Shown: one piece after another, positions 45,781 through 56,647 of the stretch | How positions within the stretch are numbered: position 1 is the stretch's first letter | How the letters are laid out: each line of letters opens with the position of its first letter | Origin: Flavobacterium aquiphilum | GTDB taxonomy: Bacteria > Bacteroidota > Bacteroidia > Flavobacteriales > Flavobacteriaceae | Assembly (NCBI RefSeq): GCF_027111335.1 | Contig: NZ_CP114288.1 | Span: 2,294,001-2,358,000, forward strand | Direction of reading: 5' to 3' | DNA: 64,000 nucleotides | Position numbers and translations under genes: made by a program | Notes under the pieces: generated by a model | What the model saw: the letters and a program-made list of their open reading frames with translations, nothing else | What the model was told of the DNA's origin: nothing | The model's database searches: none

Positions 45781-46422
45781 TTAATTTGTAAAGATATAAT
45801 TCAGAATATTAGCACCCATTTTTAGGGCTTTTTCCCTAACTTCTAAAGGATCATTATGGACTTCAGCATCTTCCCAGCCATCACCAAGGTCGCATTCGTA
45901 AGTATAAAGCAAAACCAATTTATTTTCGATAAATATTCCAAATGCCTGTGGTCTTTTTCCATCGTGTTCATGGATTTTAGGTAAGCCATTAGGGAAAGCA
46001 AAAGGTTTTTGAAATATTGGGTGGTTAGAAGGAATTTCGACTAAATCATTATCTGGAAATAGTTTTTTGATTTCTTTACGAATGTATTGATCCATACCAT
46101 AATTGTCATCAATATGAAGGAAGCCTCCTCCTAAGAGATATTTTCTTAGGTTCGCTGCGTCACTTTCACTAAAAACCACGTTTCCGTGACCCGTCATGTG
46201 TACAAATGGATAGGAAAAAAGATCAGGACTACCAGGTTCTACAGTTCTTGGTTTTGGGTTTATTCTTGTGTTTATATTGGTATTGCAGTATTTTATCAAA
46301 TTAGGTAATGAAGTTGGATTTGCATACCAGTCACCACCGCCACTGTATTTCAACAAAGCAATTTCTTGTGAAAAACAGTTTATCGAAAAGAAAAATAAAA
46401 GGAATAATACCGCTTTTTGCAT
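45781..46422 (-). CDS. DUF4159 secreted protein
   Basis: The 213-aa protein has a signal peptide ending in CFSQ. It matches DUF4159: LKYSGGGDWYANPTSLPNL, FVHMTGHGNVVFSESDAANLRKYL, GGGFLHIDDNYGMD and YECDLGDGWEDAEVHND. The fold resembles glutamine amidotransferase-like (ThuA-type) domains, without a known activity. It is the third gene of the tsaD-rsmE operon, following rsmE by 25 bp. Confidence 0.88.
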   Translation of the reverse strand: MQKAVLFLLFFFSINCFSQEIALLKYSGGGDWYANPTSLPNLIKYCNTNINTRINPKPRTVEPGSPDLFSYPFVHMTGHGNVVFSESDAANLRKYLLGGGFLHIDDNYGMDQYIRKEIKKLFPDNDLVEIPSNHPIFQKPFAFPNGLPKIHEHDGKRPQAFGIFIENKLVLLYTYECDLGDGWEDAEVHNDPLEVREKALKMGANILNYIFTN

Positions 46423-46447
46423 AGATTGTAGAATTGAGCTTTAAAAT

Positions 46448-47155
46448 CTAATCTTCGTTAGTAAACACAACACTGTGACAAGCAACAACAGCGGCAGTTT
46501 CTGTTCGCAATCTAGTTTCGCCCAAAGAAACAGGAATGAAATTATTTTCTAATGCCAATTCGATTTCTTTGCTTGAAAAATCACCTTCAGGACCAATCAA
46601 AATCGTGTAATCTGTTTTGGGTTGAAGTATTGATTTTAAAGACTTTTTATTTGTTTCTTCACAATGTGCTATTAGTTTTTGTCCTGATTTTTCATTTTTT
46701 ATAAATTCTTTCAACGAAATGGCGGGATTCAATTTAGGGAGAAACACCTGATTGCATTGCTTCATTGCCGAAAGAATAATTTTTTCAAATCTTTCGGTAT
46801 TTATTACTTTTCGTTCAGAACGGTCACAAATAATTGGAGTTATTTCATGGATCCCAATTTCGGTGGCTTTTTCAAGAAACCATTCGTAACGGTCATTCAT
46901 TTTGGTTGGTGCTACCGCCAAATGTAGTTTTTGTTTTGGTGCTTCAGCTTTTTCAATTTCCAAAATTCGAACGGAACATTTACTGTCAGAAGCTAAAGTG
47001 ATTTCCGTTTTAAACAAAAGACCAGAGCCGTTGGTTACAAATAGAATGTCGCTATCTTTTTTGCGCAAAACTTTAACAATATGCTTACTTTCTTCTTTAT
47101 CAAAAGAAAAGCTTTCGGTTGTTTTGTCTATTGAAGGGTTATAAAATAACTGCAT
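46448..47155 (-). CDS. rsmE: 16S rRNA (uracil-1498-N3)-methyltransferase
   Basis: The 235-aa SPOUT enzyme methylates U1498 of 16S rRNA in the 30S subunit. It shows the small N-terminal PUA-like part (HIVKVLRKKDSD), AVAPTKMNDRYEWFLEKATEIGI, and the SAM-binding trefoil knot IGPEGDFSSKEIELA followed by LGETRLRTETAAV. The length and motifs are standard. It begins 2 bp after the tsaD stop. Confidence 0.95.
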   Translation of the reverse strand: MQLFYNPSIDKTTESFSFDKEESKHIVKVLRKKDSDILFVTNGSGLLFKTEITLASDSKCSVRILEIEKAEAPKQKLHLAVAPTKMNDRYEWFLEKATEIGIHEITPIICDRSERKVINTERFEKIILSAMKQCNQVFLPKLNPAISLKEFIKNEKSGQKLIAHCEETNKKSLKSILQPKTDYTILIGPEGDFSSKEIELALENNFIPVSLGETRLRTETAAVVACHSVVFTNED

Positions 47156-47157
47156 AA

Positions 47158-48180
47158 TTAAAATTCAATTCTGGCTTTAGAAACAACTTCAGCAGTTTCA
47201 AATCGTTGTGCTAAAAATTTTTGATATCCTACAATTCCAATCATGGCAGCGTTGTCAGTGGTATATTCAAATTTTGGAATATATGTTTTCCAGCCGTATT
47301 TGGTTTCTGTTTCTTTCAGTGTATTTCGAATTCCTGAATTGGCCGAAACTCCACCACCAATTGCAACCTGATTGATTCCGGTTTCTTTTACTGCAATTTT
47401 AATTTTGTCCATTAAAATTTCGATAATGGTATTTTGAATCGATGCACAGATATCGTTAATGTTTTCTTCAATGAATCCAGGATCTTCAGCTTTTTTCTTT
47501 TGAATAAAATATAAAATAGCGGTTTTTAATCCGGAGAAACTGAAATCCAATCCTGGAACTTTTGGCTTTGTAAAAGGAAATGCTTTTGGATTACCCAATT
47601 GTGCATATTTGTCAACCAAAGGACCTCCGGGATAAGGAAGACCAAGGATTTTGGCACTTTTATCAAAAGCTTCGCCAACGGCATCGTCTGTAGTTTCACC
47701 GATAATTGTTAAATCAAAAAAGTCGTCAACACGGACAATTTGGGTATGCCCTCCACTTATGGTTAATGCCAAAAAAGGAAAGGTAGGTTTGCTATAACCT
47801 TCTTCGTCTATAAAATGAGCCAAAATGTGGGCGTGCATGTGATTAACCGCGATAAGGGGGATTCCCAATGCCAGTGCCATTGATTTTGCAAAAGAACTTC
47901 CCACTAATAAAGAGCCCATAAGTCCGGGACCTTGTGTAAAAGCAATTGCCGATAATTGTTCTTTGTTAATATTAGCTTTTTTTAATGCAGCTTCGATTAC
48001 CGGAACTATGTTTTGTTGATGTGCGCGAGAAGCAAGTTCAGGTACTACACCACCGTATTGGTTATGAATTTGTTGATTGGCTACAACATTTGAGAGCACT
48101 TTGTCGTTACATAATACTGCTGCGGCAGTATCATCACAAGAACTTTCTATAGCCAGTATATAAACATTTGGAATTTGCAT
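47158..48180 (-). CDS. tsaD: tRNA N6-adenosine threonylcarbamoyltransferase
   Basis: The 340-aa enzyme transfers threonylcarbamoyl to A37 of ANN-decoding tRNAs, working with TsaB and TsaE. Markers are LAIESSCDDTAAAV at the start, the iron-binding HMHAH motif near residue 112, LTISGGHTQIVRV, and NSGIRNTL near the end. It leads the tsaD-rsmE-DUF4159 operon and is divergent from tamB. Confidence 0.95.
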   Translation of the reverse strand: MQIPNVYILAIESSCDDTAAAVLCNDKVLSNVVANQQIHNQYGGVVPELASRAHQQNIVPVIEAALKKANINKEQLSAIAFTQGPGLMGSLLVGSSFAKSMALALGIPLIAVNHMHAHILAHFIDEEGYSKPTFPFLALTISGGHTQIVRVDDFFDLTIIGETTDDAVGEAFDKSAKILGLPYPGGPLVDKYAQLGNPKAFPFTKPKVPGLDFSFSGLKTAILYFIQKKKAEDPGFIEENINDICASIQNTIIEILMDKIKIAVKETGINQVAIGGGVSANSGIRNTLKETETKYGWKTYIPKFEYTTDNAAMIGIVGYQKFLAQRFETAEVVSKARIEF

Positions 48181-48201
48181 ATAAACAGATGAATTTTGTA
48201 G

Positions 48202-48209
48202 TATATTTG
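48202..48209 (+). promoter_or_regulatory. Probable tamB -7 box
   Basis: TATATTTG matches TAnnTTTG and lies upstream of the tamB-like frame, within the divergent region with tsaD. The -33 element was not assigned. Confidence 0.4.
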
Positions 48210-48385
48210 ATGGATTGCTTTAAAAATAGTAATTTTACAGCTGTGCCAAAATTAAAGATTTTTTAGTTAAAGATCTGTTATTTCTAAAGGCAAATTATTT
48301 ATTTGTACTAAAAAACAAAAAATCTATTCTCATCAAAAAGGTTAAAAAAATAGTATTCCGTACTCTCCTTGGACTAATATTATTA

Positions 48386-51300
48386 TTGTTGGTACTATTT
48401 ATTGCGCTTACTTTACCGGTTGTTCAGACTAAAATAGCGCAGCATTTTATGAAGAGCATCAATGAGGATTATGGACTCAATATGAGCATTGATGAAGTAC
48501 AGCTTACACTTTTTGGAGGAGTTAAACTTAAAAAAGTATTGATTATTGACCACCATAAAGACACTTTGATTTATGTAAAAAGATTGAATACGTCTTTTTT
48601 GGGTGCCAAAAAGATTTTGGATGGTGATTTGATTTTTGGTGATTTGGCAATGGATGGTGTTCTTTTTAATATGAAAACGTATAAAAACGAAAAGAAAACC
48701 AATCTTGATTACTTTGTGGATGCTTTTGGTACAAGCAAAACACCTTCAAAAAAACACTTCTTATTAACTGCGACGTCTATTGATTTGTCAAACGGGCGAT
48801 ATGTTTTGACTGATGAAAACCATGAAACAAAAAAATCTGTTGATTTTACCAAATTAAATTTATCGGTTACCAATTTCAAGGTTTATGGACCTGAAGTGTA
48901 TGCTAATATTCAAAAAATGTCTTTTTTGGATCATAGAGGACTTTTTGTGAAAAATCTGAAGGGAAATTATAGTTTCACTCAGCGACATATGATATTGGAC
49001 AAAATGGAAATTGAAACCAAAGAGTCCAGTATAAAAGGGTATGCCGCATTGAATTATGAAATTGATGATTTCGCTGATTTTGTAAATAAAGTAGAGTTTG
49101 ACTTTAAGTTGAAACAATCAAAAATTGCTTCTAATGATGTTCGGAGTTTTTATAATGAATTAGGAAAGAATCAATATTTTAAAATTAGATCACACATTAC
49201 CGGACCTTTAAATAATTTAAAACTTCTTGATTTATATTTAAAAGATAATAAGGGTACAAAAATTGCTGGTTTCATAAATTTTAAAAATCTTTTAGGAGAT
49301 AAGGATCAAGAATTCTATATGAATGGAAAGTTTGATCAACTGAACTCAAATTATGAAGATTTAGTAGGCATACTGCCAAATGTTTTAGGGAAAAAATTAC
49401 CTGTAGTTTTAAAGAAATTTGGAAACGTTTCATTGGTTGGAAATACCCAAGTCACTACAACTTCTATCCATGCGAATTTGGCGGCTAACACAGCTTTAGG
49501 AGCTGTGAATTCGAAATTTATCATTAATAATATGGATCAAAGCGACAAGGCTGCCTATACGGGTTATGTTGTTTTGAATGGTTTTAATATTGGTAATTTG
49601 TTGGATAATAAAGATTTGTCAAAAATAAGTTTGAATATTGACGTTGATGGCCACGGTTTTTCAGAAAAATATTTGGATACCTCGTTAAAAGGAATGGTAT
49701 CAAGCGTTGCTTATAATGGCTATAATTATAAGAATGTTGCAGTAAATGGGAATTTCAAATTACCTATTTATAAAGGATCAATTATTGTAGATGATCCAAA
49801 TTTGAAAATGAATTTTGATGGATTGGTTGATTTAAGTAAAAAAGAAAGCCAATACGATTTCAAAATTAAAATTGACAAAGCTGAGTTGAACAAATTGAAT
49901 TTTGTAAAAGATAGTGTAGCCAAATTTAATGGAGATATCGTAGTCAATTGCCTGGGAAATACTTTGGATGATATGCATGGAAATATTTTCGTGCAGACTG
50001 CAACTTATACCAACCCTAAAAACACTTATCAATTCAATGATTTTGACTTAAATTCAAGCTTCGATGATAAAAGGGTTCGAACTATAGAAATCACAGCTCC
50101 GGATATTACTCATGGTACGATTGTAGGGAAGTATAAGTTTTCCCAATTGAAAGGATTGGTTTCAAATTCGTTGGGTAGCCTTTATACCAATTATAGGCCT
50201 ATACCTGTAAAAAAAGGTCAATTCTTGAAATTCAATTTTGAAGTATATAATAAGATAGTCGAACTGTTTTTTCCTGATATAACGTTAAGTGAAAATACTG
50301 TAGTAAAAGGAAATATCAATTCGGATAACAATGAATTTAAATTCAATTTTAATTCACCAAATATAAAAGCGGCTGATAATTCTTTTGACAATATCAGGAT
50401 TTCAATTGATAATAAAAACCCATTGTATAATGCCTATATTGAGTTGGATAGTATTAAAACTAAAATGTATAAAATACGTGATTTTAGTTTGATCAATGTT
50501 ACTTCCAAAGATACTTTGTTTTTTAGAACCGAGTTTAAAGGTGGTTCAAAAGGAAATGATTATTTTAATCTGGATTTATACCATACCATTAATAAAGACA
50601 ATAAAAATGTTATAGGGTTCAGTAAATCCGAAATTAAACTAAAAAATAGTCTCTGGTTCCTGAATGAATTGAATAAACCGAATAACCGTTTGATTTTTGA
50701 TAAGAAGTTGACAGAATTTAAACTGGATGATTTTATACTTACCAATAAAGAGCAGGAGGTAAAACTTGATGGTGAGTTCAAAGGAGATTACTACAAAGAT
50801 TTCAATGTAGAGTTCAAAAATTTTGACATCAATGCATTGACATCTGCTCAGCAAAGTTTTGATGTCCACGGAAATTTAAGTGGTAAAGTTAATTACAATC
50901 AGAACAAGCAAGTTTATAAGCCTACAGCTTCTTTGCGAATTGACAGTTTGAAGGTTAATAAATACGATTTGGGAGTTTTAAATTTTGATATAACAGGTGA
51001 TGAAACTTTCAAAAAATTCACCTTGTATTCTACGATTGAAAATAAAGATGTGGAATCTTTTAGTGCCGATGGAGGTTTTGAGATAGTAAACAAAGAAACA
51101 GTATTTGATTTAAATTTAAAATTTGACCGATTCAATTTAGCAACCTTAAGTTCGTTGGGAGGTGATGTTATCTCCAATATAAGAGGTTTGGTATCTGGAA
51201 ATGCATCGATTGGCGGAACTTTGAAAAAACCCGACATCAATGGTCGTCTTTATGTAAATGGTGGAGGTTTATCAATACCTTATTTAGGAGTTGATTATGC

Positions 51301-52825
51301 TTTGAAAGATAAAACGATTGTCGATCTAACGGACGAAAAATTCCTTTTTAGAAATAACACTTTGATAGATTCGAAATACAATACCACGGGAATTTTGAAT
51401 GGAGTGGTGGAGCATAAGAATTTTTCGGATTGGAAATTGGATTTAGGTATCAGTTCCAAAAGGCTTCTTGTGCTGGATACAAAAGACAGTGAAGATGCAG
51501 CTTATTTTGGGACAGCATTCATTAATGGAAATGCCTCAATTAAAGGGCCAACTGATAATTTGTTTATTAAAGTAGATGCAAAATCCGAAAAAGGATCAGA
51601 TTTAAAAATACCAATAAACAGTGCAGAAAGTGTTAGCGAGAATAGTTTTATTCATTTTATCACTCCGAAAGAAAAATTCAATCTGCAAAAAGGGATAGTT
51701 AATAAAGCGAAGAACTATAACGGACTTGAATTAGAGTTTGATCTTGAAATCACGCCAAACGCAACTGTTGAAGTTATTTTGGATAGGAATTCAGGACATG
51801 GAATGAAAGGGCGTGGAAATGGAACACTTTTGTTTAAAATCAATACGCTTGGTGTTTTCAATATGTGGGGGGATTTCTTGCCTTATGATGGAACCTATAA
51901 TTTTAAATACGGCGGATTAATCGATAAGAAATTTAAAGTTAAAAAAGGCGGTTCTATTATTTGGGAAGGAGATCCAATGAGAGCCCAATTGAATTTGGAA
52001 GCTGTATATAAAACTTCTGCAAATCCTGCATTATTATTAGAAAATTCTAATGTTAACAAGAAAGTTGATGTTGAAGTGGTAATTGGTATACGAGGTGATT
52101 TGGCACGGCCAGAACCAGATTTCATGATTAATTTCCCTACTATTACAAGTGTTTTGGAATCAGAGCTTCAAACTGAATTGGCGGATAAAGATGTAAGACA
52201 AACACAAGCTTTGTATTTATTGTCAACAGGAAGTTTTTTAGGTAAAGATGGATCTAGTCAGGCTGTGGCTTCGAGTATGTATGAAACTGCATCCAGTATG
52301 CTGGGTAATATTGTTCAGTCAAATAACGAAAAATTTGAGATGAATTTTAATGTAGTTTCACCTGATAACAGACCAAGTACCCAAACTGATGGTAGAGTAG
52401 AAGCTATTGTTTCGTCAAAAGTAAATGAAAGGATTACTATTAATGGTAAAATTGGTGTTCCATTTGGCGGAGTCAATGAATCGGCGATCGTTGGAGCAGT
52501 AGATATCAAATATAGAGTAAATGATGACGGAACATTTAATTTTCATGTTTTCAATAAAGAAAATGATATAAATTATATTGGTCAGGATATTGGTTATACA
52601 CAAGGCGCCGGTATTACTTACGAGGTGGATTTTGATAGTTTTACGGAGTTGGTCAATAAAATGTTTAAAAACAATAAATTAACACCTGTAAAAACTTCTA
52701 AAAAGAAAGTTGATAATTCAGACTCTAATCTGAATCCTGATTTTATAAATTTCACGAAACCCAAAGAGCCTGTTAAGGAAAAACCTAAAGTAAATCAGGA
52801 TGCAGTACTTCCTGAAGATGATTAA
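48386..52825 (+). CDS. tamB: TamB-like translocation and assembly module protein (DUF490)
   Basis: The 1479-aa protein is an inner-membrane-anchored periplasmic beta-groove protein of the AsmA/TamB type, acting in outer-membrane protein or lipid transport. The C-terminal DUF490 domain (about 1050-1400) is clear: NIRGLVSGNASIGGTLKKPDINGRLYV, LPYDGTYNFKYGGLIDKKF, IWEGDPMRAQLNLEAVYKT. The TTG at 48386 cuts the anchor helix in half. The frame is open upstream to 48233 with KKIVFRTLLGLILLLLVLFIAL but contains no ATG, GTG or TTG, so the true start is unclear and may be non-standard. The tail is Lys/Pro-rich. Confidence 0.85.
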   Translation: MLVLFIALTLPVVQTKIAQHFMKSINEDYGLNMSIDEVQLTLFGGVKLKKVLIIDHHKDTLIYVKRLNTSFLGAKKILDGDLIFGDLAMDGVLFNMKTYKNEKKTNLDYFVDAFGTSKTPSKKHFLLTATSIDLSNGRYVLTDENHETKKSVDFTKLNLSVTNFKVYGPEVYANIQKMSFLDHRGLFVKNLKGNYSFTQRHMILDKMEIETKESSIKGYAALNYEIDDFADFVNKVEFDFKLKQSKIASNDVRSFYNELGKNQYFKIRSHITGPLNNLKLLDLYLKDNKGTKIAGFINFKNLLGDKDQEFYMNGKFDQLNSNYEDLVGILPNVLGKKLPVVLKKFGNVSLVGNTQVTTTSIHANLAANTALGAVNSKFIINNMDQSDKAAYTGYVVLNGFNIGNLLDNKDLSKISLNIDVDGHGFSEKYLDTSLKGMVSSVAYNGYNYKNVAVNGNFKLPIYKGSIIVDDPNLKMNFDGLVDLSKKESQYDFKIKIDKAELNKLNFVKDSVAKFNGDIVVNCLGNTLDDMHGNIFVQTATYTNPKNTYQFNDFDLNSSFDDKRVRTIEITAPDITHGTIVGKYKFSQLKGLVSNSLGSLYTNYRPIPVKKGQFLKFNFEVYNKIVELFFPDITLSENTVVKGNINSDNNEFKFNFNSPNIKAADNSFDNIRISIDNKNPLYNAYIELDSIKTKMYKIRDFSLINVTSKDTLFFRTEFKGGSKGNDYFNLDLYHTINKDNKNVIGFSKSEIKLKNSLWFLNELNKPNNRLIFDKKLTEFKLDDFILTNKEQEVKLDGEFKGDYYKDFNVEFKNFDINALTSAQQSFDVHGNLSGKVNYNQNKQVYKPTASLRIDSLKVNKYDLGVLNFDITGDETFKKFTLYSTIENKDVESFSADGGFEIVNKETVFDLNLKFDRFNLATLSSLGGDVISNIRGLVSGNASIGGTLKKPDINGRLYVNGGGLSIPYLGVDYALKDKTIVDLTDEKFLFRNNTLIDSKYNTTGILNGVVEHKNFSDWKLDLGISSKRLLVLDTKDSEDAAYFGTAFINGNASIKGPTDNLFIKVDAKSEKGSDLKIPINSAESVSENSFIHFITPKEKFNLQKGIVNKAKNYNGLELEFDLEITPNATVEVILDRNSGHGMKGRGNGTLLFKINTLGVFNMWGDFLPYDGTYNFKYGGLIDKKFKVKKGGSIIWEGDPMRAQLNLEAVYKTSANPALLLENSNVNKKVDVEVVIGIRGDLARPEPDFMINFPTITSVLESELQTELADKDVRQTQALYLLSTGSFLGKDGSSQAVASSMYETASSMLGNIVQSNNEKFEMNFNVVSPDNRPSTQTDGRVEAIVSSKVNERITINGKIGVPFGGVNESAIVGAVDIKYRVNDDGTFNFHVFNKENDINYIGQDIGYTQGAGITYEVDFDSFTELVNKMFKNNKLTPVKTSKKKVDNSDSNLNPDFINFTKPKEPVKEKPKVNQDAVLPEDD

Positions 52826-53143
52826 TTGTTTAAATTGATTTAGGTGTTTTTGTGTGATTTAGATTTTAAAAAATAATATCCCCAATTATTTTTTTGAAAA
52901 CGTTATCGTTTTGATGTTTTAATATTTTTTTTTAGTTTTCTATTTTTTGCATTGATGATTTGATAATTGTTGCAGTTAATTAGTCAATTAATAGTGTTTT
53001 CTTAAAAAAACTAACAGTTTTTTTTAAATTGTGAAAACTTATCAACGAAAACGTTTGAATTGCTGTCGTTTTATTAAAATGTTAGAAAGGTGCCCTAAAA
53101 TATATTCGATATTTGCTAAATTTACACTTTAATACTTAAAAAA
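52826..53143. other. Gap upstream of pfkA
   Basis: A 318-bp AT-rich gap. The near-consensus GATATTTG at about 53107-53114 may be the pfkA -7 box. I see no gene or strong hairpin. Confidence 0.4.
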
Positions 53144-54130
53144 ATGTCAAAAACAATAAAAAAGATAGGCGTTCTAACCTCTGGAGGAGATTCTCCAGGA
53201 ATGAATGCCGCTATCCGTTCTGTTGTACGAACATGTGCTTTTCATAATATAGGATGTGTTGGTATTTATAGAGGATATCAAGGAATGATTGAAGGGGATT
53301 TTAAAGAAATGGGCCCCCGTAGTGTTAATAATATAGTAAATAAAGGAGGGACTATTTTAAAGTCAGCTCGTTCTATGGATTTTAAAACTCCTGAAGGACG
53401 TAAAAAAGCTCATGAAAATTTAGTCAAGGCTGGAGTTGATGCCCTTGTGGTGATAGGAGGAGACGGATCGTTTACCGGAGCATTATTGTTTAATTCAGAA
53501 TATGGTTTTCCTGTAATGGGAATTCCAGGAACAATTGACAACGACATATTTGGTACAAGCCATACTTTAGGTTATGATACCGCTTTAAATACTGTTGTTG
53601 AGGTAATTGATAAAATTCGTGATACCGCAAGTTCTCATAACAGATTATTTCTTATAGAAGTAATGGGACGTGATGCAGGGCATATTGCATTGAATGCAGG
53701 TATTGGTGCAGGAGCTGAAGAAATTCTTATTCCAGAAGAAGATCTAGGATTGGATCGTTTATTAGATTCTTTGAGAAAAAGTAAAGCAGCTGGAAAATCA
53801 TCAAGTATAGTGGTAATTGCTGAAGGTGATAAAATAGGTAAAACTGTTTTTGAACTGAAAGATTATGTAGAATCAAATTTCCCTGAATATGACGTTCGTG
53901 TATCGGTTTTAGGACATATGCAAAGAGGTGGGGCTCCATCATGTTTTGATAGGGTTTTGGCCAGTCGTCTAGGTGTTAAAGCTGTTGAAAGTCTATTGGA
54001 AGGAAAATCTAATTATATGGTAGGTTTATTGGCTGACAAAGTCGAACTTACTCCATTAGAATTGGCAATTAAAGGGCACAGTGAAATCGATTTGGATTTA
54101 TTGCGTGTTTCTGATATCATGTCAATCTAA
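53144..54130 (+). CDS. pfkA: ATP-dependent 6-phosphofructokinase
   Basis: The 328-aa enzyme phosphorylates fructose 6-phosphate in glycolysis. Markers are GVLTSGGDSPGMNAAIR (ATP site), VVIGGDGSFTGA, PGTIDNDIFGTSHTLGYDTALN with the catalytic Asp, and EVMGRDAGHIAL. The GGDG sequence (Gly after the Asp) points to ATP and not pyrophosphate as donor. gapA follows 55 bp downstream, consistent with a glycolytic operon. Confidence 0.95.
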   Translation: MSKTIKKIGVLTSGGDSPGMNAAIRSVVRTCAFHNIGCVGIYRGYQGMIEGDFKEMGPRSVNNIVNKGGTILKSARSMDFKTPEGRKKAHENLVKAGVDALVVIGGDGSFTGALLFNSEYGFPVMGIPGTIDNDIFGTSHTLGYDTALNTVVEVIDKIRDTASSHNRLFLIEVMGRDAGHIALNAGIGAGAEEILIPEEDLGLDRLLDSLRKSKAAGKSSSIVVIAEGDKIGKTVFELKDYVESNFPEYDVRVSVLGHMQRGGAPSCFDRVLASRLGVKAVESLLEGKSNYMVGLLADKVELTPLELAIKGHSEIDLDLLRVSDIMSI

Positions 54131-54179
54131 AATTAAAATAACAAGAAGAATAATAACAAGAACAAATAATTAAAATTAA

Positions 54180-55190
<1,011 letters not shown>

Positions 55191-55203
55191 GAAAAATAAT
55201 TCA

Positions 55204-55241
55204 ATAAATCCCATTAATTCAATTTAATGGGATTTATTTTT
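55204..55241 (+). terminator. Intrinsic terminator of gapA
   Basis: AATAAATCCCATTAA and TTAATGGGATTTATT are perfect 15-base complements around a 6-base spacer, followed by TTTT. It lies 14 bp after the gapA stop. Confidence 0.9.
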
Positions 55242-55408
55242 TGTTCAATTTAATATTCCCTGGAAATTGGATTGTATTTAAAATGAGGAACAAATTCACC
55301 AATTAAACAAATAATATGAAATGAGCATGACCGTAAATTGGGTGCAGCAACCAATGAAGAGATGCGAATTACATGTGATCGATAAAAAACAATAAATAAT
55401 ATCTACAT

Positions 55409-56263
55409 ATGAAATTAATAGTTGATAGTGGTTCTACTAAAGCAGATTGGATTGCAATAGACGACAATGGAAAAGTTATGTTTACCACACAAACATTAGG
55501 TTTAAATCCAGAAATACTTGATAAACATGAAATTATTGATCGTTTGAACGATCGTTTTGATATATTACAAAATAAAAAAAATGCAACGCATTTGTTTTTC
55601 TATGGTGCAGGTTGCGGTACTGATAGAATGAAAATTTTTCTTTCTCAGGTTTTTAAAGAATATTTTACAAATGCTATAGTTATTGTTGAAGAAGATACTT
55701 ATGCTGCTGTTTTTGCTACTACGCCTAAAGGTGAAAAAGCAATTGTAAGTATATTAGGTACAGGTTCAAACTGCAGTTATTTTGACGGTAAAGTTTTAGA
55801 ACAAAAAATACAGTCATTAGGTTATATAGTAATGGATGATTGTAGCGGAAACGTTTTTGGAAAAAGACTGATCAGAAAGTACTATTTTAATAAAATGCCA
55901 AAAGAATTGGCTAATGTATTTGAAAAGGATTATGATGTTGATCCTGATTATATCAAAAATAAATTGTACAAAGAGCCAAATCCAAATGCTTATCTTGCGA
56001 CTTTTGCCAAATTTTTGATTCAACATAAAGAGCATGAATTTTGCAGAAAGATAATTTTTAAGGAAATGAAATCTTTTATTAAAAATCAGATTACTCAATT
56101 TGAAAACTGCAGAGAGGTACCTGTTCATTTTGTAGGCTCCATTGCATTTTACTTAAAAGACGAATTAGCTGAGATTTTTGAAAAATACGACCTAAAATTG
56201 GGTACGGTGTTAAGAAGACCAATAGATGGTTTGATTGCTTATCACGTAGCTAATAATAATTAA
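55409..56263 (+). CDS. BadF/BadG-type N-acetylglucosamine kinase-like protein
   Basis: The 284-aa ASKHA-fold kinase opens with LIVDSGSTKADWIAID (phosphate-1 loop). It also shows FYGAGCGTDRMK, VSILGTGSNCSYFDGK (phosphate-2 loop) and MDDCSGNVFGKRLIRKYYF. These fit the N-acetylglucosamine kinase subgroup, which feeds sugars from chitin or peptidoglycan into metabolism. mgsA follows after 9 bp, so the two are probably cotranscribed. Confidence 0.85.
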   Translation: MKLIVDSGSTKADWIAIDDNGKVMFTTQTLGLNPEILDKHEIIDRLNDRFDILQNKKNATHLFFYGAGCGTDRMKIFLSQVFKEYFTNAIVIVEEDTYAAVFATTPKGEKAIVSILGTGSNCSYFDGKVLEQKIQSLGYIVMDDCSGNVFGKRLIRKYYFNKMPKELANVFEKDYDVDPDYIKNKLYKEPNPNAYLATFAKFLIQHKEHEFCRKIIFKEMKSFIKNQITQFENCREVPVHFVGSIAFYLKDELAEIFEKYDLKLGTVLRRPIDGLIAYHVANNN

Positions 56264-56272
56264 TATAAATTT

Positions 56273-56647
56273 ATGGAAATAGCAATTATTGCGCATGACG
56301 GTAAAAAAGAAGATATAGTTAAATTTCTAATTAAAAACCGTGAAGTGTTTCAGCAAGAAAAAATACAGTTTATTGCAACTGGAACAACCGGAGGTAGAGC
56401 AGAGGCGGCAGGTTTTAAAACTACAAGAATGCTTTCAGGTCCGTTGGGAGGTGATGCTCAAATTGCAGGAAGAGTTGCCGAAGGTAAAACTCAAATGGTC
56501 TTGTTCTTCAAAGATCCTCTTTCAAGTCATCCGCATGAGGCTGATGTAAATATGCTTATACGCGTTTGTGATGTGCATAATGTGCCGTTGGCAACAAATG
56601 AAGCAACGGCGCAATTATTGGTTAATGCTATCGCACAGCTATCATAG
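56273..56647 (+). CDS. mgsA: Methylglyoxal synthase
   Basis: The 124-aa enzyme converts dihydroxyacetone phosphate to methylglyoxal and phosphate. Family motifs are IAIIAHDGKKEDIV, FIATGTTGGRA, RMLSGPLGGDAQIAGRVAEG and VLFFKDPLSSHPHEADV, with ATNEATA near the end. This bypass relieves sugar-phosphate stress, matching the adjacent glycolytic genes. Its last 20 bases overlap the end of the convergent ridA gene. Confidence 0.93.
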   Translation: MEIAIIAHDGKKEDIVKFLIKNREVFQQEKIQFIATGTTGGRAEAAGFKTTRMLSGPLGGDAQIAGRVAEGKTQMVLFFKDPLSSHPHEADVNMLIRVCDVHNVPLATNEATAQLLVNAIAQLS

